Made by a program: the position numbers and the translations under genes. Below, one piece after another: positions 49,391-60,724 of a stretch of 64,000 nucleotides of DNA (the first letter of the stretch is position 1; each line of letters starts with the position of its first letter). Source of the DNA: Silene latifolia (lineage: Eukaryota; Streptophyta; Magnoliopsida; Caryophyllales; Caryophyllaceae); NCBI RefSeq assembly GCF_048544455.1, contig NC_133538.1, forward strand, positions 453,729,311 to 453,793,310. The letters run 5' to 3'. The notes under the pieces are model-generated. The model worked only from the letters and a program-made list of their open reading frames with translations. It searched no databases and had not been told where the DNA came from.

Positions 49391-51253
49391 AACCTCCCCA
49401 AACCAAAGCCTTGCTTGTCCCCAAGCAAGCAATAGACACAAGACATAAGAGGGGATTAATGGAGAGGCATACAACTCAGAGTTTGTTATACAAAAGACTC
49501 GTTAAACCAATTTAATGCAAATGAACACACTTGCTAAAGAATAAATTCCAAATCTATTAGCACAGAAATTCAAATGCAAACGAGTTAAACAGACGACGAA
49601 AAACTACCAAACCGTCGCCCTTGCAAGACGATCTATGTCGGACTCTAACGGGTCACTCATCTCTCATTAAAGCACTAGGCGAGTACAAATTTTGTATAAG
49701 AGAGAGAAAATAGTCACTCACTTAACTACGACCTACAAAAGCATGCATGCAATGTAACATGATAGATATCATTAGCTACTGTACACATACACTCCAACCA
49801 AACGAGTTCCAAAACACATGCCGATGACTTACATATGAATGTGAGGTGAGGTAATTGGGTAAGAAGGGGCAAAATAATTTGGATATGTAAAGGCAAAAGC
49901 CAAGCTAGCCAACGAACACAACCAAAAGTAACATTATTCCACTTCTAATCCAACATCGAAAATTAAGAACAATGCCAAAGACGACATAACTCGCTCACAA
50001 CCACAACAATACTCCTCAAACAATAAATAGAATGAACATAGGAGTAATAAGAATTTCCATTTTTCCATTCATTTTTTCTTCTTTCTTTTTTTTCCATATT
50101 TTTCATTTTTCACTTTTTTTTCCTTTTTTTTCACTTTCATCAATTTTTTTCACCTTCCTTCTAACACAAAAGCATTCTTCATAAATGACCACAACAAGAC
50201 TTCCAAACTCACCAACAAGACTAGCTTGACAAGGGTAGGCTATATAGGAATGTGGTTGAATAAATGGGTTAAAACAAGACAGATTTGGCTAATGTGAGGC
50301 TATAAGAGTAAAACATAAAGGAAGGCTCGCCTCTCCAAATGTGTCAGTGCCACAAACCCGAGTGTATATAGGCAATAAGAGATAAATTTCATGCTTATGT
50401 AATTTGATGTTACATGCTATGTAAGGAGTACTACTCACATCCTAAATGAAACCGGTCATGAATGTCACCAGTTTATTAAGCTCTAAACCTTAGATTTTGT
50501 AAGTAGTTTGCCAACATATAAGTCAAGTCTATTCGTTTGGTCAAATTTATCAAAACTCGTAGATTATGAAAATGAATTTATCAAAATAGGGTGTCCCACA
50601 ATGTAAGGCTTGAATGAGTTAGCAAGAGTATAAAAGCAATGTCATCATTGTTACATAACCACTCTGACTCGACCTAAGAATATACCTACATCCAAACTAA
50701 ATGCAAACATGTTTTTTTGTGAATTTTTTTTTTTTTTAAATTTTTCAATTTTTTTTTTTTTGTATCTTGAAGTAAATGCATGCGGAAATGCAAAAAATAT
50801 GCATATGGATGTAACACAGACATATGTATACCCTCCCCAAATCAAATCATACAATGTCCTCATTAAATTAAGCAAACAACAACAACATGAAAATATTGGG
50901 GAACGGGATATACGAACAAAATGAATGCAAATGAATATTACTTAAGAAAAGAGACTCACAATAAGCGCGAGACGGACCTCTCCAAACCAGCATCAAACAT
51001 AGGGAGATCGTGGCCAGCTGCCACAAATTAACACCCGTAAGATCCGGGTCATCAGCATCAAACAACATCACGGAAATAAGGACCTGCGTGAAACTCAAAT
51101 AAAAATTAAGTCTCTTCCCATAATTATATTAATTAAAACCACACTTAATGCTAATTAAAAACTAAAATAAAGCACACTTGTACAAAACTTTTACAATTCG
51201 GGTTGCCTCCCGGTCAGCGCTGGTTTATATGGTCCCGCTCGACCTCTGTCACC
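49391..51253 (-). other. 3' untranslated region of element C
   Basis: No gene. Follows the PRO stop with CAGCGCTGACCGGGAGGCAA (compare the block after integrase in D). Then the AATG-AGGA-CATT hairpin (50853-50864), purine tract (50831-50843), A-rich stretch on the minus strand (50713-50762), a second long one (50062-50150), and the PPT-proximal hairpin TTGCTTG-GGGA-CAAGCAA (49411-49428) with GGTTTGGGGAGGTT before the LTR. Confidence 0.78.
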
Positions 51254-54194
51254 TCATTTACCAAAACAACTGAATAGCCCACAACATGGCTGCTGACTGA
51301 ATGAGGTACCCTCAGCATTCTTAATTTTGGCCATAGGCCACCACTTTACCTTGTTTCCAGAAACAGAAGGGCATGCCGTCGCACAGGCAACCTCATTACA
51401 CTTAGCCTTCGGGCGCCCCTTCTTTGCACGCGGCATGGAATCTCCTATCCTTTCGCCAATATCAACATCTCTAGCTTCAGAAATCACACCCAATGTACCA
51501 AGTCCACCTTCTGAATCCTTATAAGGGCTTAACCTGTCATATTCTGCAGAAACAGAAACAAAAGAGTGGTCCTCCATCTCGCTCCCAGCATGGGGCGGAG
51601 ATATCACAGCAATAGCAAGACATGACTCAACTATAGGACTATCAGCTACCCTATCAGATTCTACAGGGGAAACAACATGACAAGGTACAACTTGCATAGG
51701 TGCCCTACGAACATTGGACTTGGTGTATATCAACTTCTCACCCCCACCTTAAATGTCAATGTCCTCGCTCCGACATTAATTATTGCACCGGCATTGTGCA
51801 AAAATGGTCTCCCCAAGATAATTGTTGAACCATATAGTTTATATGTTTATGTTTTGATGATGTCAAGGTGTTTTACATTCTATATACTTGTTGCGTGTAA
51901 TCGTTTGTTAAGTATTTTAGAACTAATCTATTACGAGCAACAAAGAAAATTGTGACAATTGCGTGAGAAGTTCAAGCCTTCGTTCAAGACCAAACAATTC
52001 AAGATTCATTCAAGAACTATGTGAAGACGAAGCTCGTCTAAAGATTAATCAAGCTTGGATGATGACGTAGCCTATACTCAAAGATCTCCTTGAAGATTAG
52101 AATAGTATAGGTGATTATCTCGTAATGGTAATCAAGAATGAGTTTCCTGAATTAGTAAAGTTATAGCTTTACAGTTATAACATTACTAGTAAAAGAGCTC
52201 AATGTTATAGCTCTTCTACTATAACATTGAAATGCTGAGTTTTTGTACACGACTTATAATTGTTTCGAAAATTGTTTTTTAATTGTTTAAAGTTTGTTTT
52301 AAATGTTTTATTGAATGTTTTTATATGGTAAAGCCCGGTTTAGTGAGAAGTGCGGTTTTATTGTAAACGTTAATTGGTAGTCATGATGGATCAACTTATG
52401 AGTTGGACTTTGCTACTAATAAGGGTTTCTAGATAGCCTCTCTTTAAACCTAAATTCTAATCATATGTTAAGACTAGGGTTTGCACGATTCACGAAGCTT
52501 ATGGGCCGTGGTATCTCGTGTTGCCTAGGGTATATTAGGTAAAGATTTTATTCTATAATAATATCTTTACATATCTTATATATCTTACTTAATATATTTA
52601 TTTATGATTAAAGATATTCTTGTTTTAGGAAATCTTATCATAATCTTAGAATTTATAGTAAAGATAATAATTGGAAAGATTATATTCTATCTCTTTGAAT
52701 ATTATTTATTATCTTTTGATGGCTTTTAGGAAAGAGATAATAAGAAGATATGATTTGTTTCTATATCTTATTATTTCGGCTATTAGGGTTTGACAAAACC
52801 GTGTAGCCTACTCTTTCTCCTCCTATAAATACTTTGCTATTTACAACATCTAAAAGAGAGACCTTAAGCATAAAAAATGATTTTAATTTTTACAAGGCAA
52901 ACCGTGTGTTTTAAGCAGAAAAACCGATTTGCTATTTTAAAAGGTCGTGTGTCATAAAACTCGCATACTCGTTCTTCATTTATCGTTATAAGATAATAGT
53001 GCTTAGTTGATTTCTTAACTTGTTCATTAACGTGAACCTTTGTTAGAATCATTTGTGCTTTCTTATTAGCGTAAGTTAGTCACTCGAGTATTTAACGGTA
53101 CTCATTGAGTTACAGCTAGAGTTAGTTCTACGAGTTGGGTTAGTAAATTTGTAATCCGTAGAAAGGTACTAAATTTATTAATCGAGAATAGTGGACGTAG
53201 GTTTCGACTTGTGAAACTGAACCACTTCAAAAACCGTGTGTCTCTTCGTTCTTTCGTTTGTTTCATTTTATCCTTTTACTTTCATTAGTTGATTAGTTAA
53301 AGTTTAATCAATAAACTTTAAATAATCAATTACATACCCATAATCGAAAAAGCTTTAAAAAGTTTTAAATCCTCAATTCACCCCCCCCCCCCCTCTTGAG
53401 TATTTTAGATCAATAGACTCTTCAATAATAAGGGTATGGGTATCCTCAGGAATGTGTAAAACAATAAAATCAATGGGTATAAAGAACTTCACAACCCGCA
53501 TAGGGACATCTTCTAGGATCCCCAAAGGACGTGGAAAGGAACGGTCTGCCATTTGGACAGTCATATTGGTACATTTAAACTCAGTCAAACCTATCTTTTT
53601 ATTTAAAGACAGAGGTAAGACACTGACACTGGCACCTAAATCACATAAAGCATTATCTATAGTATGGCTGCCTATGGATCAGGGGACGGAGAAACTACCT
53701 GGATCAGCTAACTTGGGTGGAGACTTGTTTTTTAGGAGTGCACTACACTTCTCAGTAAAAGCTATAGTCTCCACCTCATCAAAACTACGTTTACGAGTCA
53801 AAATTTCCCTCATAAACTTAGCATAAGCAGGTACCTGGGTAATTAATTCAGTGAAAGGAACAGTTACCTGGAGATTCTTGACAACCTTCAAAAATTTGCT
53901 GAACTGCTGCTCAATCTTAGTATTGAGTTGTCGGCTATGAAACGGAACCTTCACAACTATTGGTGTCTCAGTAACTTTCTCCTTTATTTTGTTTATAATA
54001 GTCGATTTAATGACTTCACCAGTCGACTTATCAGCAGTAGAAACCAACTCATCAGCAACGTCGGTTGTCTTACGAGCAACTGTGGTCGATTCATCACAGA
54101 TATCCATCGCTAGACATGATTTATCTGTCGATCGACATGATTTTGCTGTTGATCGACCACCACTGCTCGGACCAGCCTTTACTTTGTCATCCAT
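51254..54194 (-). pseudogene. Element C protease with special C-terminal tail, split by a solo LTR
   Basis: Minus-strand retropepsin in two parts (54194-53425 and 51822-51254). Shows VTVPFTELITQVPAYAKF, the MADRS block and the junction codons of ILGRPF exactly at the insertion site. A TGA replaces the usual Cys of the IPC motif near 53676. The N-terminal linker is rich in Ser, Thr and Asp and contains GTCGATCGAC-type motifs (54112-54160). The tail ends AEGTS....GLFSCFGK and a stop, like the tail of element II PRO. Confidence 0.88.
51823..53424 (+). mobile_element. Solo copia (Sirevirus-like) LTR inside element C protease
   Basis: Begins TGTTGAACCATATAG and ends AGACTCTTCA, 1602 bp, flanked by ATAAT at 51818-51822 and 53425-53429. 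The C-rich run followed by CTCTTGAGTATTTTAGATCA near the end is typical of Sirevirus/Tork-type LTRs. No PBS or coding region, so it is a solo LTR. Removing it with one ATAAT restores the PRO frame. Confidence 0.92.
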
Positions 54195-54197
54195 CTC

Positions 54198-55756
54198 ATA
54201 TTAAGCGTTAACATCAATTTCTTCAATAATGAAATTGTCACTTTCCGTAGGCATTTGTGGTCCATCATAAGTGAAACCGCTTCGAAGATATATAGCATTA
54301 ACCCTCTCATGAGATTTATCTGGCTGGGAAGGCAACTGACCCGGTTGCCTAGTAGCTTGCTTAGATGCCAATTGGGCCATCTGAGTCTTTTGCATCTTAA
54401 TTAACACATCCTTAGCTTGATCACTCTTTTGGAGTTGTATCATAAGAGATTTCACCATACCCTTTAATTCTAACATTTCACTTGGATTTTGAGAAGTCTT
54501 TTGCTGAGGCGGAGGAAATGATGGGGTCTTTTGAAACACTTGTTGTTGATTTCTATTTGCCGGAATAACATAGGACTGTTGTTGTAGAGGTGGAGTAGGA
54601 TTCAATACATTCTGGCTCTTCCAAGAGAAGTTAGGATGCTCCTTAGTTCTCTCATTATAGAAATTGGAGAACGGATTAGCTTGCTTGTAGTGCTGAAAAG
54701 CAAGCACTTGCTAGTTCTCAGTCATACACTCAGCAGCAGAGTGTCCTTCAATTCCACATATCTCATAAAAAACTTCTTACTGCACCATAGCATTAACTGT
54801 TTGTTATCCTCCTGAAGCTTGACCCATCTCAAGTTTATCAAATTGGGCATTCATAGCTTCTAATTGTGCAACAACAACATTATAGTCACCACCATTGCCG
54901 TACACACTACCCCTCGGATTCCCATAATCTGCTGTATGGGCGGCCATCTCCTCAATAATATTCCAGCCCTTGTCATCATCAACATTTTTCTGGAACCGGA
55001 CATTGGCAGCAGCATCAAGAATAGCCTTGTTCTCATCATACAACCCATTATAAAACTGGTTGCACAGGAACCATGGCTAAAACCCGTGATGAGGAATAGA
55101 GCGAATAAGTCTCTTGAAACGAACCCAAGCCTCATTCAAACCTTCAGTTGGAGATTGCGTGAAGCTAGAAATCTGTCCTCGTAGGGCATTTGTTCGCTGT
55201 GGAGGGTAGTATCTATTGTAAAAGGCAAGTGCTAAAGAATTCCAGTCAGTTATCCCAGATGCTTCCTTCTCTAAATCGTGATACCACTCGCGAGCATAGT
55301 CTTTCGAAGAGAAAGGAAACATGGTTTCCTTCACCATTTCTTGTGTTACCTCTGTGGTAAGTGGAATAGCAGAACAATAATCAGTAAATGTCTCCATGCG
55401 CTTACCAGGGTCTTCACCTCCTACACCCCCAAATTGATTCCACTCCACCATACTGATATAGGAAGGGCGGATATCAAACGTGCCATTTTAAGTTGTAGGG
55501 ATCTGAAACCCTTAGGTATCGAAGTGAGCGTGGGCTCAGAATGGCTAGATAATTTAGGCATGATCTGAGCAACGGCAGAAGTAGAAATATCCTCTTCAAC
55601 GGACTGAGTTTCTGCGATAAATTCAGCGTAAACTGTTTCAAGCGTACTCAAGTCTTCTGCTTGATATATCTCCTTCCAAAAGTTTCGTCTAGCACGGAGA
55701 GTCCTCTCTAGTTTTGGATCAAACGGTATGAGCTCAGACCTGAAAGACCTGGGCAT
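54198..55756 (-). pseudogene. Element C gag
   Basis: The minus-strand ATG at 55756 begins MPRSFRSELIPFDPKLERTL. A frame slip occurs near 55480. The gag domain follows (AREWYHDLEKEA, FYNRYYPPQRT, RFKRLIRSIPHHGF) with a TAG at about 55076. The zinc knuckle near 54760 reads YEICGIEGHSAAEC, with the first Cys changed to Tyr. Further stops fall at about 54801, 54780, 54711 and 54198. Confidence 0.87.
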
Positions 55757-55856
55757 AAACCAAACTACCACTGAAAGGTGAGAAACGACATCAAGGAACA
55801 CATGTTCTTTGAGACAAGAGACAAACTAAAATAAACAAATAGAAAAATGTGTCGCC

Positions 55857-55874
55857 TCCCCGACAACGACGCCA
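55857..55874 (-). promoter_or_regulatory. Primer-binding site of element C, tRNA-Asp type
   Basis: On the minus strand TGGCGTCGTTGTCGGGGA, five bases inside the LTR end. It differs from the tRNA-Asp complement by two C-to-T changes, consistent with decay. Confidence 0.85.
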
Positions 55875-55879
55875 AAATT

Positions 55880-58147
55880 TGATAAGGTTGTCTTATCCTA
55901 TCAAAAATAGTCAATTGGTCTCTAACTAATATAGTCAGGGAAGTCGGGAACGTATCCACAGGGAGGCTATTTGCAATCTAATTTTCAATTTAAGTCTGTC
56001 TGAGTAACAAACGGGTTTGTTTGAATTGTTTTACTAAACTAAAAGCAAATAAATAAAAGGATTAAAAAGAGAATTTAAGTCGAGATAAATATAAGGGAAA
56101 GGAGCTAGGACATCGGTTCACCATGGAATGTTATGGGTCATAGGTAGGGTCAAAGGTCAGTGTCAATTACCGGTCTATAGGGCAGTGAAAAGGTCATCTC
56201 GGTCCGCTATTCGTCCTAAAATACTTCTAGCGGGCTCTCGCAACTTACTAGGGCACTATACTGTTTGTGACATGTCTAACCCTCACCAGGCTTTCGATCT
56301 TAGGTTGGGGTTTACCAATACAATTAATCAATTACGTCGATTTAACCAATTAAAAGCAATCAAATATCACAATTAAGAACATAGACCAATTGTATCGACT
56401 AAACTAATTACCCAGTTAATACCGTCTCAATCCATGGCTCCCCTAAATCCTAACAAAAGGGGTTTAGCTACTCATAATGAAATTATAAACAATAATAATT
56501 GAATCAGACGATAAAGGGGAAGAATTCATAATGTAAATAATTGAGAAATTAATTAACATGAATTAAAACTAAAAATAATTAAAAGGATGGAAAATAAAAG
56601 TAATAAAGCGATATGAATGAAAAAGGAAAAGAGGAATTGAAATTACCGAATAGTCAAGTTTGAGCAATAGCGAAAGAGAAATAATTTATTCTAGATCTAA
56701 AGTTTTGAGAAGAGAACGTAAAGTACGTGATAGAGTGTACGGATGGAGTTCCCAAACTAAATAGGCGTCCAATAATTCGTACCCTAATACTAGTCTTATG
56801 TGGTTTTCTATTTATCAGCAACTCTCCTATAGGACCGTCCTATAGCATAGGACTGGCCCAAAAGGAGAAAAGCCCAAAGTTAACATATAATTACATTCAT
56901 ATTTCAGTTTACTTTGATTACCCGATATCTTATAATGAATACCGGCATATTTAAATATGCAAGTAATCAAGATAAAGTATTATGTTATCAAAATAAACAA
57001 TTTTTTTACAGATTTATTAACTTACTTAGTTAGGCTTTGTACCATTATGCTAGTCTTTTTGCTAAAAATGGTCCTATAGAACAATTTGTGTTTATTTATA
57101 TAAAAAGTATAAGAGCCCAAATAAAAGAAATAAAACCACCGACTAAACAAAGTGAACGCTGCAACACATCTGCCACAAACTCACGTCGATCGACATAAAA
57201 CTCAGGTCGATCGACATAGGCATCATAGTCGAACGACCTGTTGATTATAGTAGGACGATAAATCATCATCATCTCCATAGTGCATCAATACTTTGTCGAG
57301 CAAGTAAAAGGAGGAGTAAGAACTCGTCGAACGACATGAGCATGGCAGTAGGACGACATAGCTGCATAAGGTAAGAGCCATTCGTTACTGTGTCGAGCTC
57401 ATAAAGAGGAGGCCGACCGACCTGGCAGGTTCCTCAAATTGTTGCTGCTGCTTCGACAAAACAGAGCAGGTGGTCAAAGGACAGAGCTGCACAAGGTCGA
57501 ACGACTTGCTCTGATGACGGGGCTGGACGCCAACGCTCGCAACAGAGGAGATGTCGGCAACACAGGAGGAACAAGTTAACTGTTGCATTTTCGAGGTCGG
57601 AAGTAAAGCTGGTCGACATGGCTGATGAAGAAAGACGACTTGGCTGATGAAGAAAGACGACTTGGCTGTCGTCTCGATCGAATGACAAAGCAGCTGATAG
57701 TTGGTGACCTGCTAGCTAGTGATTGAACGACACCTTGATGTAGGCTGAACGACACGTATCGTTAATCTATTGACATGATTGTTACGTTGCAGCTTCAAGT
57801 GTGTACGGCTGCTCCTCTAAAGACGCTGCTATTGTTTCAGCAAGGAGTTGGTAGTGCCCCAATGACATAGCCAAATTAATTGGTCAATGGACAAGGTTGC
57901 GTTGACGGTAAACAACATGTATATACCTCATTCCCACCCTCCCAAGCTCGTCTAAACTCCAAATTTCCTTCTTATTCCTTTATTAAATGGATCCGGCTTG
58001 TAAATGCGTGAATGAGCTCCAGTCCTGCAAAGGACACGAAACATACCAAAATAAAAAATACGGGCAGAAATAAAGAAAATTAAACAAATAAAATCATAGA
58101 AATGCATACAGAATAAGTAAATAAATACGTCAAAAAGGCACGCATCA
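55880..58147 (-). mobile_element. 5' LTR of element C
   Basis: Close match to 47404-49390 with the same motif array (57186-57735) and TATA region. It is 281 bases longer, mainly from the insertion at 56816-57090. Confidence 0.92.
56816..57090. mobile_element. MITE-like insertion in the 5' LTR of element C
   Basis: 275 bp absent from the 3' LTR. Flanked by TTTAT (56811-56815 and 57091-57095). Ends CAGCAACTCTCCTATAGGACC and, reversed, CACAAATTGTTCTATAGGACC form imperfect terminal inverted repeats of about 21 bases. AT-rich and noncoding. Confidence 0.7.
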
Positions 58148-58827
58148 AATATTATCAGTAATAAGCCTCCCCGGAATAAAGGCACTCTGGTTCTCCGAGA
58201 TAATCTCCCCCAAAAACAACTTCAAGCGATTGGCAAGCATTTTCGAGACAAGCTTATAGACAACATTACATAAACTTATCGGCCGAAATTCCCGTATTTT
58301 GTCAGAAGCTTTTTTCTTCGGGATAAAAAAAATATTTGTTTGGTTGACCCCACGTGGCATAGGAGCGCCCTCAAGAATGCCTAACACGGTATGAGTAACC
58401 AACGGTCCCACTATGTGCCAGTACGTGTGATTAAACAACTCATTCATATTGTCCGGTCCTTGTGCTTTAAGCGGATTCACTAGTTTAGCGCCTCAATAAC
58501 CTCCTTTTCCTTATAATCCCGTCGCAGCATAATATTCATCCTCTATGTGACCCTTCCTTCCATAATTAGGAAAATGTCCTCAAAATCACGTCCCAGAAAA
58601 GCTGTAAACAACTCAGTAAAATAACTCGTCGTCACTCTCGAAACCGCCTCAACCCCACTCCTAACAACACCATCATCATCTATCAGCTTCCCAATATAAT
58701 TTTTAGCTTTACGTTGTCCTGCCAGCTTATGAAAGACACTTGTATTTCGGTCCCCATCTTTTAACCAAAGGGCTCTCGACCGTTGTCGCCAAAATTGTTC
58801 CGCTTGTCGACAGAAATAAGCCACTTC
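58148..58827 (-). pseudogene. LINE fragment, N-terminal RT part
   Basis: Minus-strand frame with RALWLKDGDRNTSVFHKLA, then GPDNMNELF, then FFIPKKKASDKIREFRPISLCNVVYK and GRLITDNI, the opening blocks of plant L1-type RT. A frame break lies near 58500. It is cut at 58147 by element C and at 58828 by a Tekay-like LTR. Confidence 0.9.
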
Positions 58828-59740
58828 TGTAACACCCCCTTCTTACCAGGCCAACGTAATTGGGAGCTGTTACCATCTCGGTTTCCCGAGGCAGTGAAAT
58901 CGGAATTACAATTAAGAAGCTCTTTAAATAAATAACAAGTCTAGTTATAACAAACATAAACTAATGAATAAAAGTGACCTATACAAATTACAAGTCGATT
59001 ACCATCTATGTCATCTATGCTATGCTACTCGAATCCGAGTCCAAGGCGCGGCCCAAATCCCGATCACGTCAACAAGCAAAACCTGTACATAACCTGCTCC
59101 CCATATGATCGAAAAAATCATATGGATCGACACATGCCACCTCGGAAATAGAGGACAATTACATAGACACACAAAGTTAGTTTCAATAAATAAATAAAGT
59201 GTGACACAACTCAAAGTGTGTGAGTATGCAACATGATTATAACATGAATGAACCACAATCAAACAACCACCTCTCCGGTACCAGGACACGCCTATACGTA
59301 CCCACAACCACCACGGTACTGAGACATGCCTAGACATACCGGCAACCACACTAGTACCTGGACATGCTCAGACATACCAACAACCACAAATAGGTACCAG
59401 GACATGCCCAGACGTACCGCGTCCGAAAGCCAACTGGATCTCCTGCCAGACGTCGTGTCCCAACTACATGAATCCCTCCATACTCAAGTGATTAATGTGC
59501 ACATCCATCTTGGATTGAGAAGTTCCAAGAGGCGACCCAATGGGAAGACGGTTTCCCAACCGCCTTCTGTATCCTCTAACAACAACCAACCAATCAAAAC
59601 CGTCGTAATATCCAATATACATGACAAAGACAATAATGCAAGATACCACACAATATGCCAATTACCAACTCATCCAATCATCTCAACCAATATCATGTTA
59701 TAATGCAAAGACCGCTAAAATACGACTCACATGACTATTT
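58828..59740 (-). mobile_element. Partial Tekay-like LTR (F)
   Basis: Begins TGTAACACCCCC like LTR E2 and shares AGGGCGTTACCATCTCGG-like and TTAATGTGCACATCC blocks. The far end is not seen; the sequence changes near 59740. It contains four copies of a roughly 42-base tandem repeat (59277-59420) built on GGTACCAGGACATGCC. Confidence 0.65.
59277..59420. repeat. Tandem repeat of about 42 bp, four copies
   Basis: Units share the pattern GTACC.GGACATGCC.AGACGTACC followed by CAACCAC. They differ by several bases. Inside the Tekay-like LTR F. Confidence 0.8.
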
Positions 59741-60724
59741 GTTTTGTATGGATTTTACGCAGGGTGAAATCAAGTCAGGGTAAGTCTAGGCAGGGTTAAC
59801 TAGCTCAAACTTATCTGTGAATATGCAGGGCAGGGTATGAAACAAGAAAAGTAGAGTAAGATAAACAAGTAAAGATAAGACAAGGAATTTGTACGTGGAA
59901 AACCCTTAAATGGGAAAAAACCACAGGCCCCAAGCCAGAAGATGATTTCACTATATTATTAATTAATTAGCACAAATGATTGTAAAACAACTAAAGTGTT
60001 GTTGTGAGAATGTTGTATGCTAGAGTGTGCGCTGTTTTCAAATAATCTTCAACTGCTCCTTATATAGCCAAGTTGAACGGCTGCCAAATCTTGTACTTAA
60101 TACTGAATATTCCCCCTTAATTGCTCGGATTAATGCTCCTTAATGCGCTTAATTACTCTATTAATTTCATGGCTTTTATTATCAAATCTCTCTCATTAAT
60201 GATATAATTACTGTTCGAATATTGACAGTAATATTATCTTTGAAGTGGTCAAATATTGTTCTTATATTTTGACCGTTGTCCTCTCCTTAGCTGGCGCCTG
60301 TCTTCTGATACCCTGATGGCCTGACGTCCTAATGGTCAGGGTAGGGTGAAATATAATCCTGAAATATGTGCGGATTTCCCGGCCTAACAATTGCTCCTTA
60401 TCTCCTTATTTACGCTGGGTCTGGCCAGAAATAAGGAGATAACTTCAAACTCTGGAAAACTGGCTTTAACTGTTATATTGTGTCTGGTTAATCCTGTAAC
60501 GGCTAGCAGCTGTTGGGTGTGACGCATGTTGTAATTACAGCAACTTCACAATAATTACTATGAAACTTACGGTTGAAACCCCTAATTTTACCGACTATAA
60601 ATAATCTTCACTTCATTGAATTTATCTTGACCATAACCCAATCATTTTCTCTGAAAATCTTCGTCTTCGAGTTCTCTTAATTTCCAGAATTAATCATCAA
60701 TAAATCTTTAACAAACCTTCAACA
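59741..60724 (+). promoter_or_regulatory. Upstream region of the 60725 gene
   Basis: No gene. CAGGGT-containing repeats at 59760-59845, AT-rich sequence after that, then CTATAAATAATC near 60595 about 130 bases before the ATG and a leader of ordinary plant type. Probably part of another unnamed transposable element. Confidence 0.45.

Larger units (their letters stand above)
47404..58147 (-). mobile_element. Element C: gag-pro-only Athila-like retrotransposon
   Basis: Target duplication AATAT at 47399-47403 and 58148-58152. LTRs at 58147-55880 (5') and 49390-47404 (3'), with a tRNA-Asp-like PBS. The internal region holds gag and PRO and then goes straight to the 3' region; no RT, integrase or ORF1. 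A solo LTR interrupts PRO. The LTR resembles that of element II. Confidence 0.92.
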
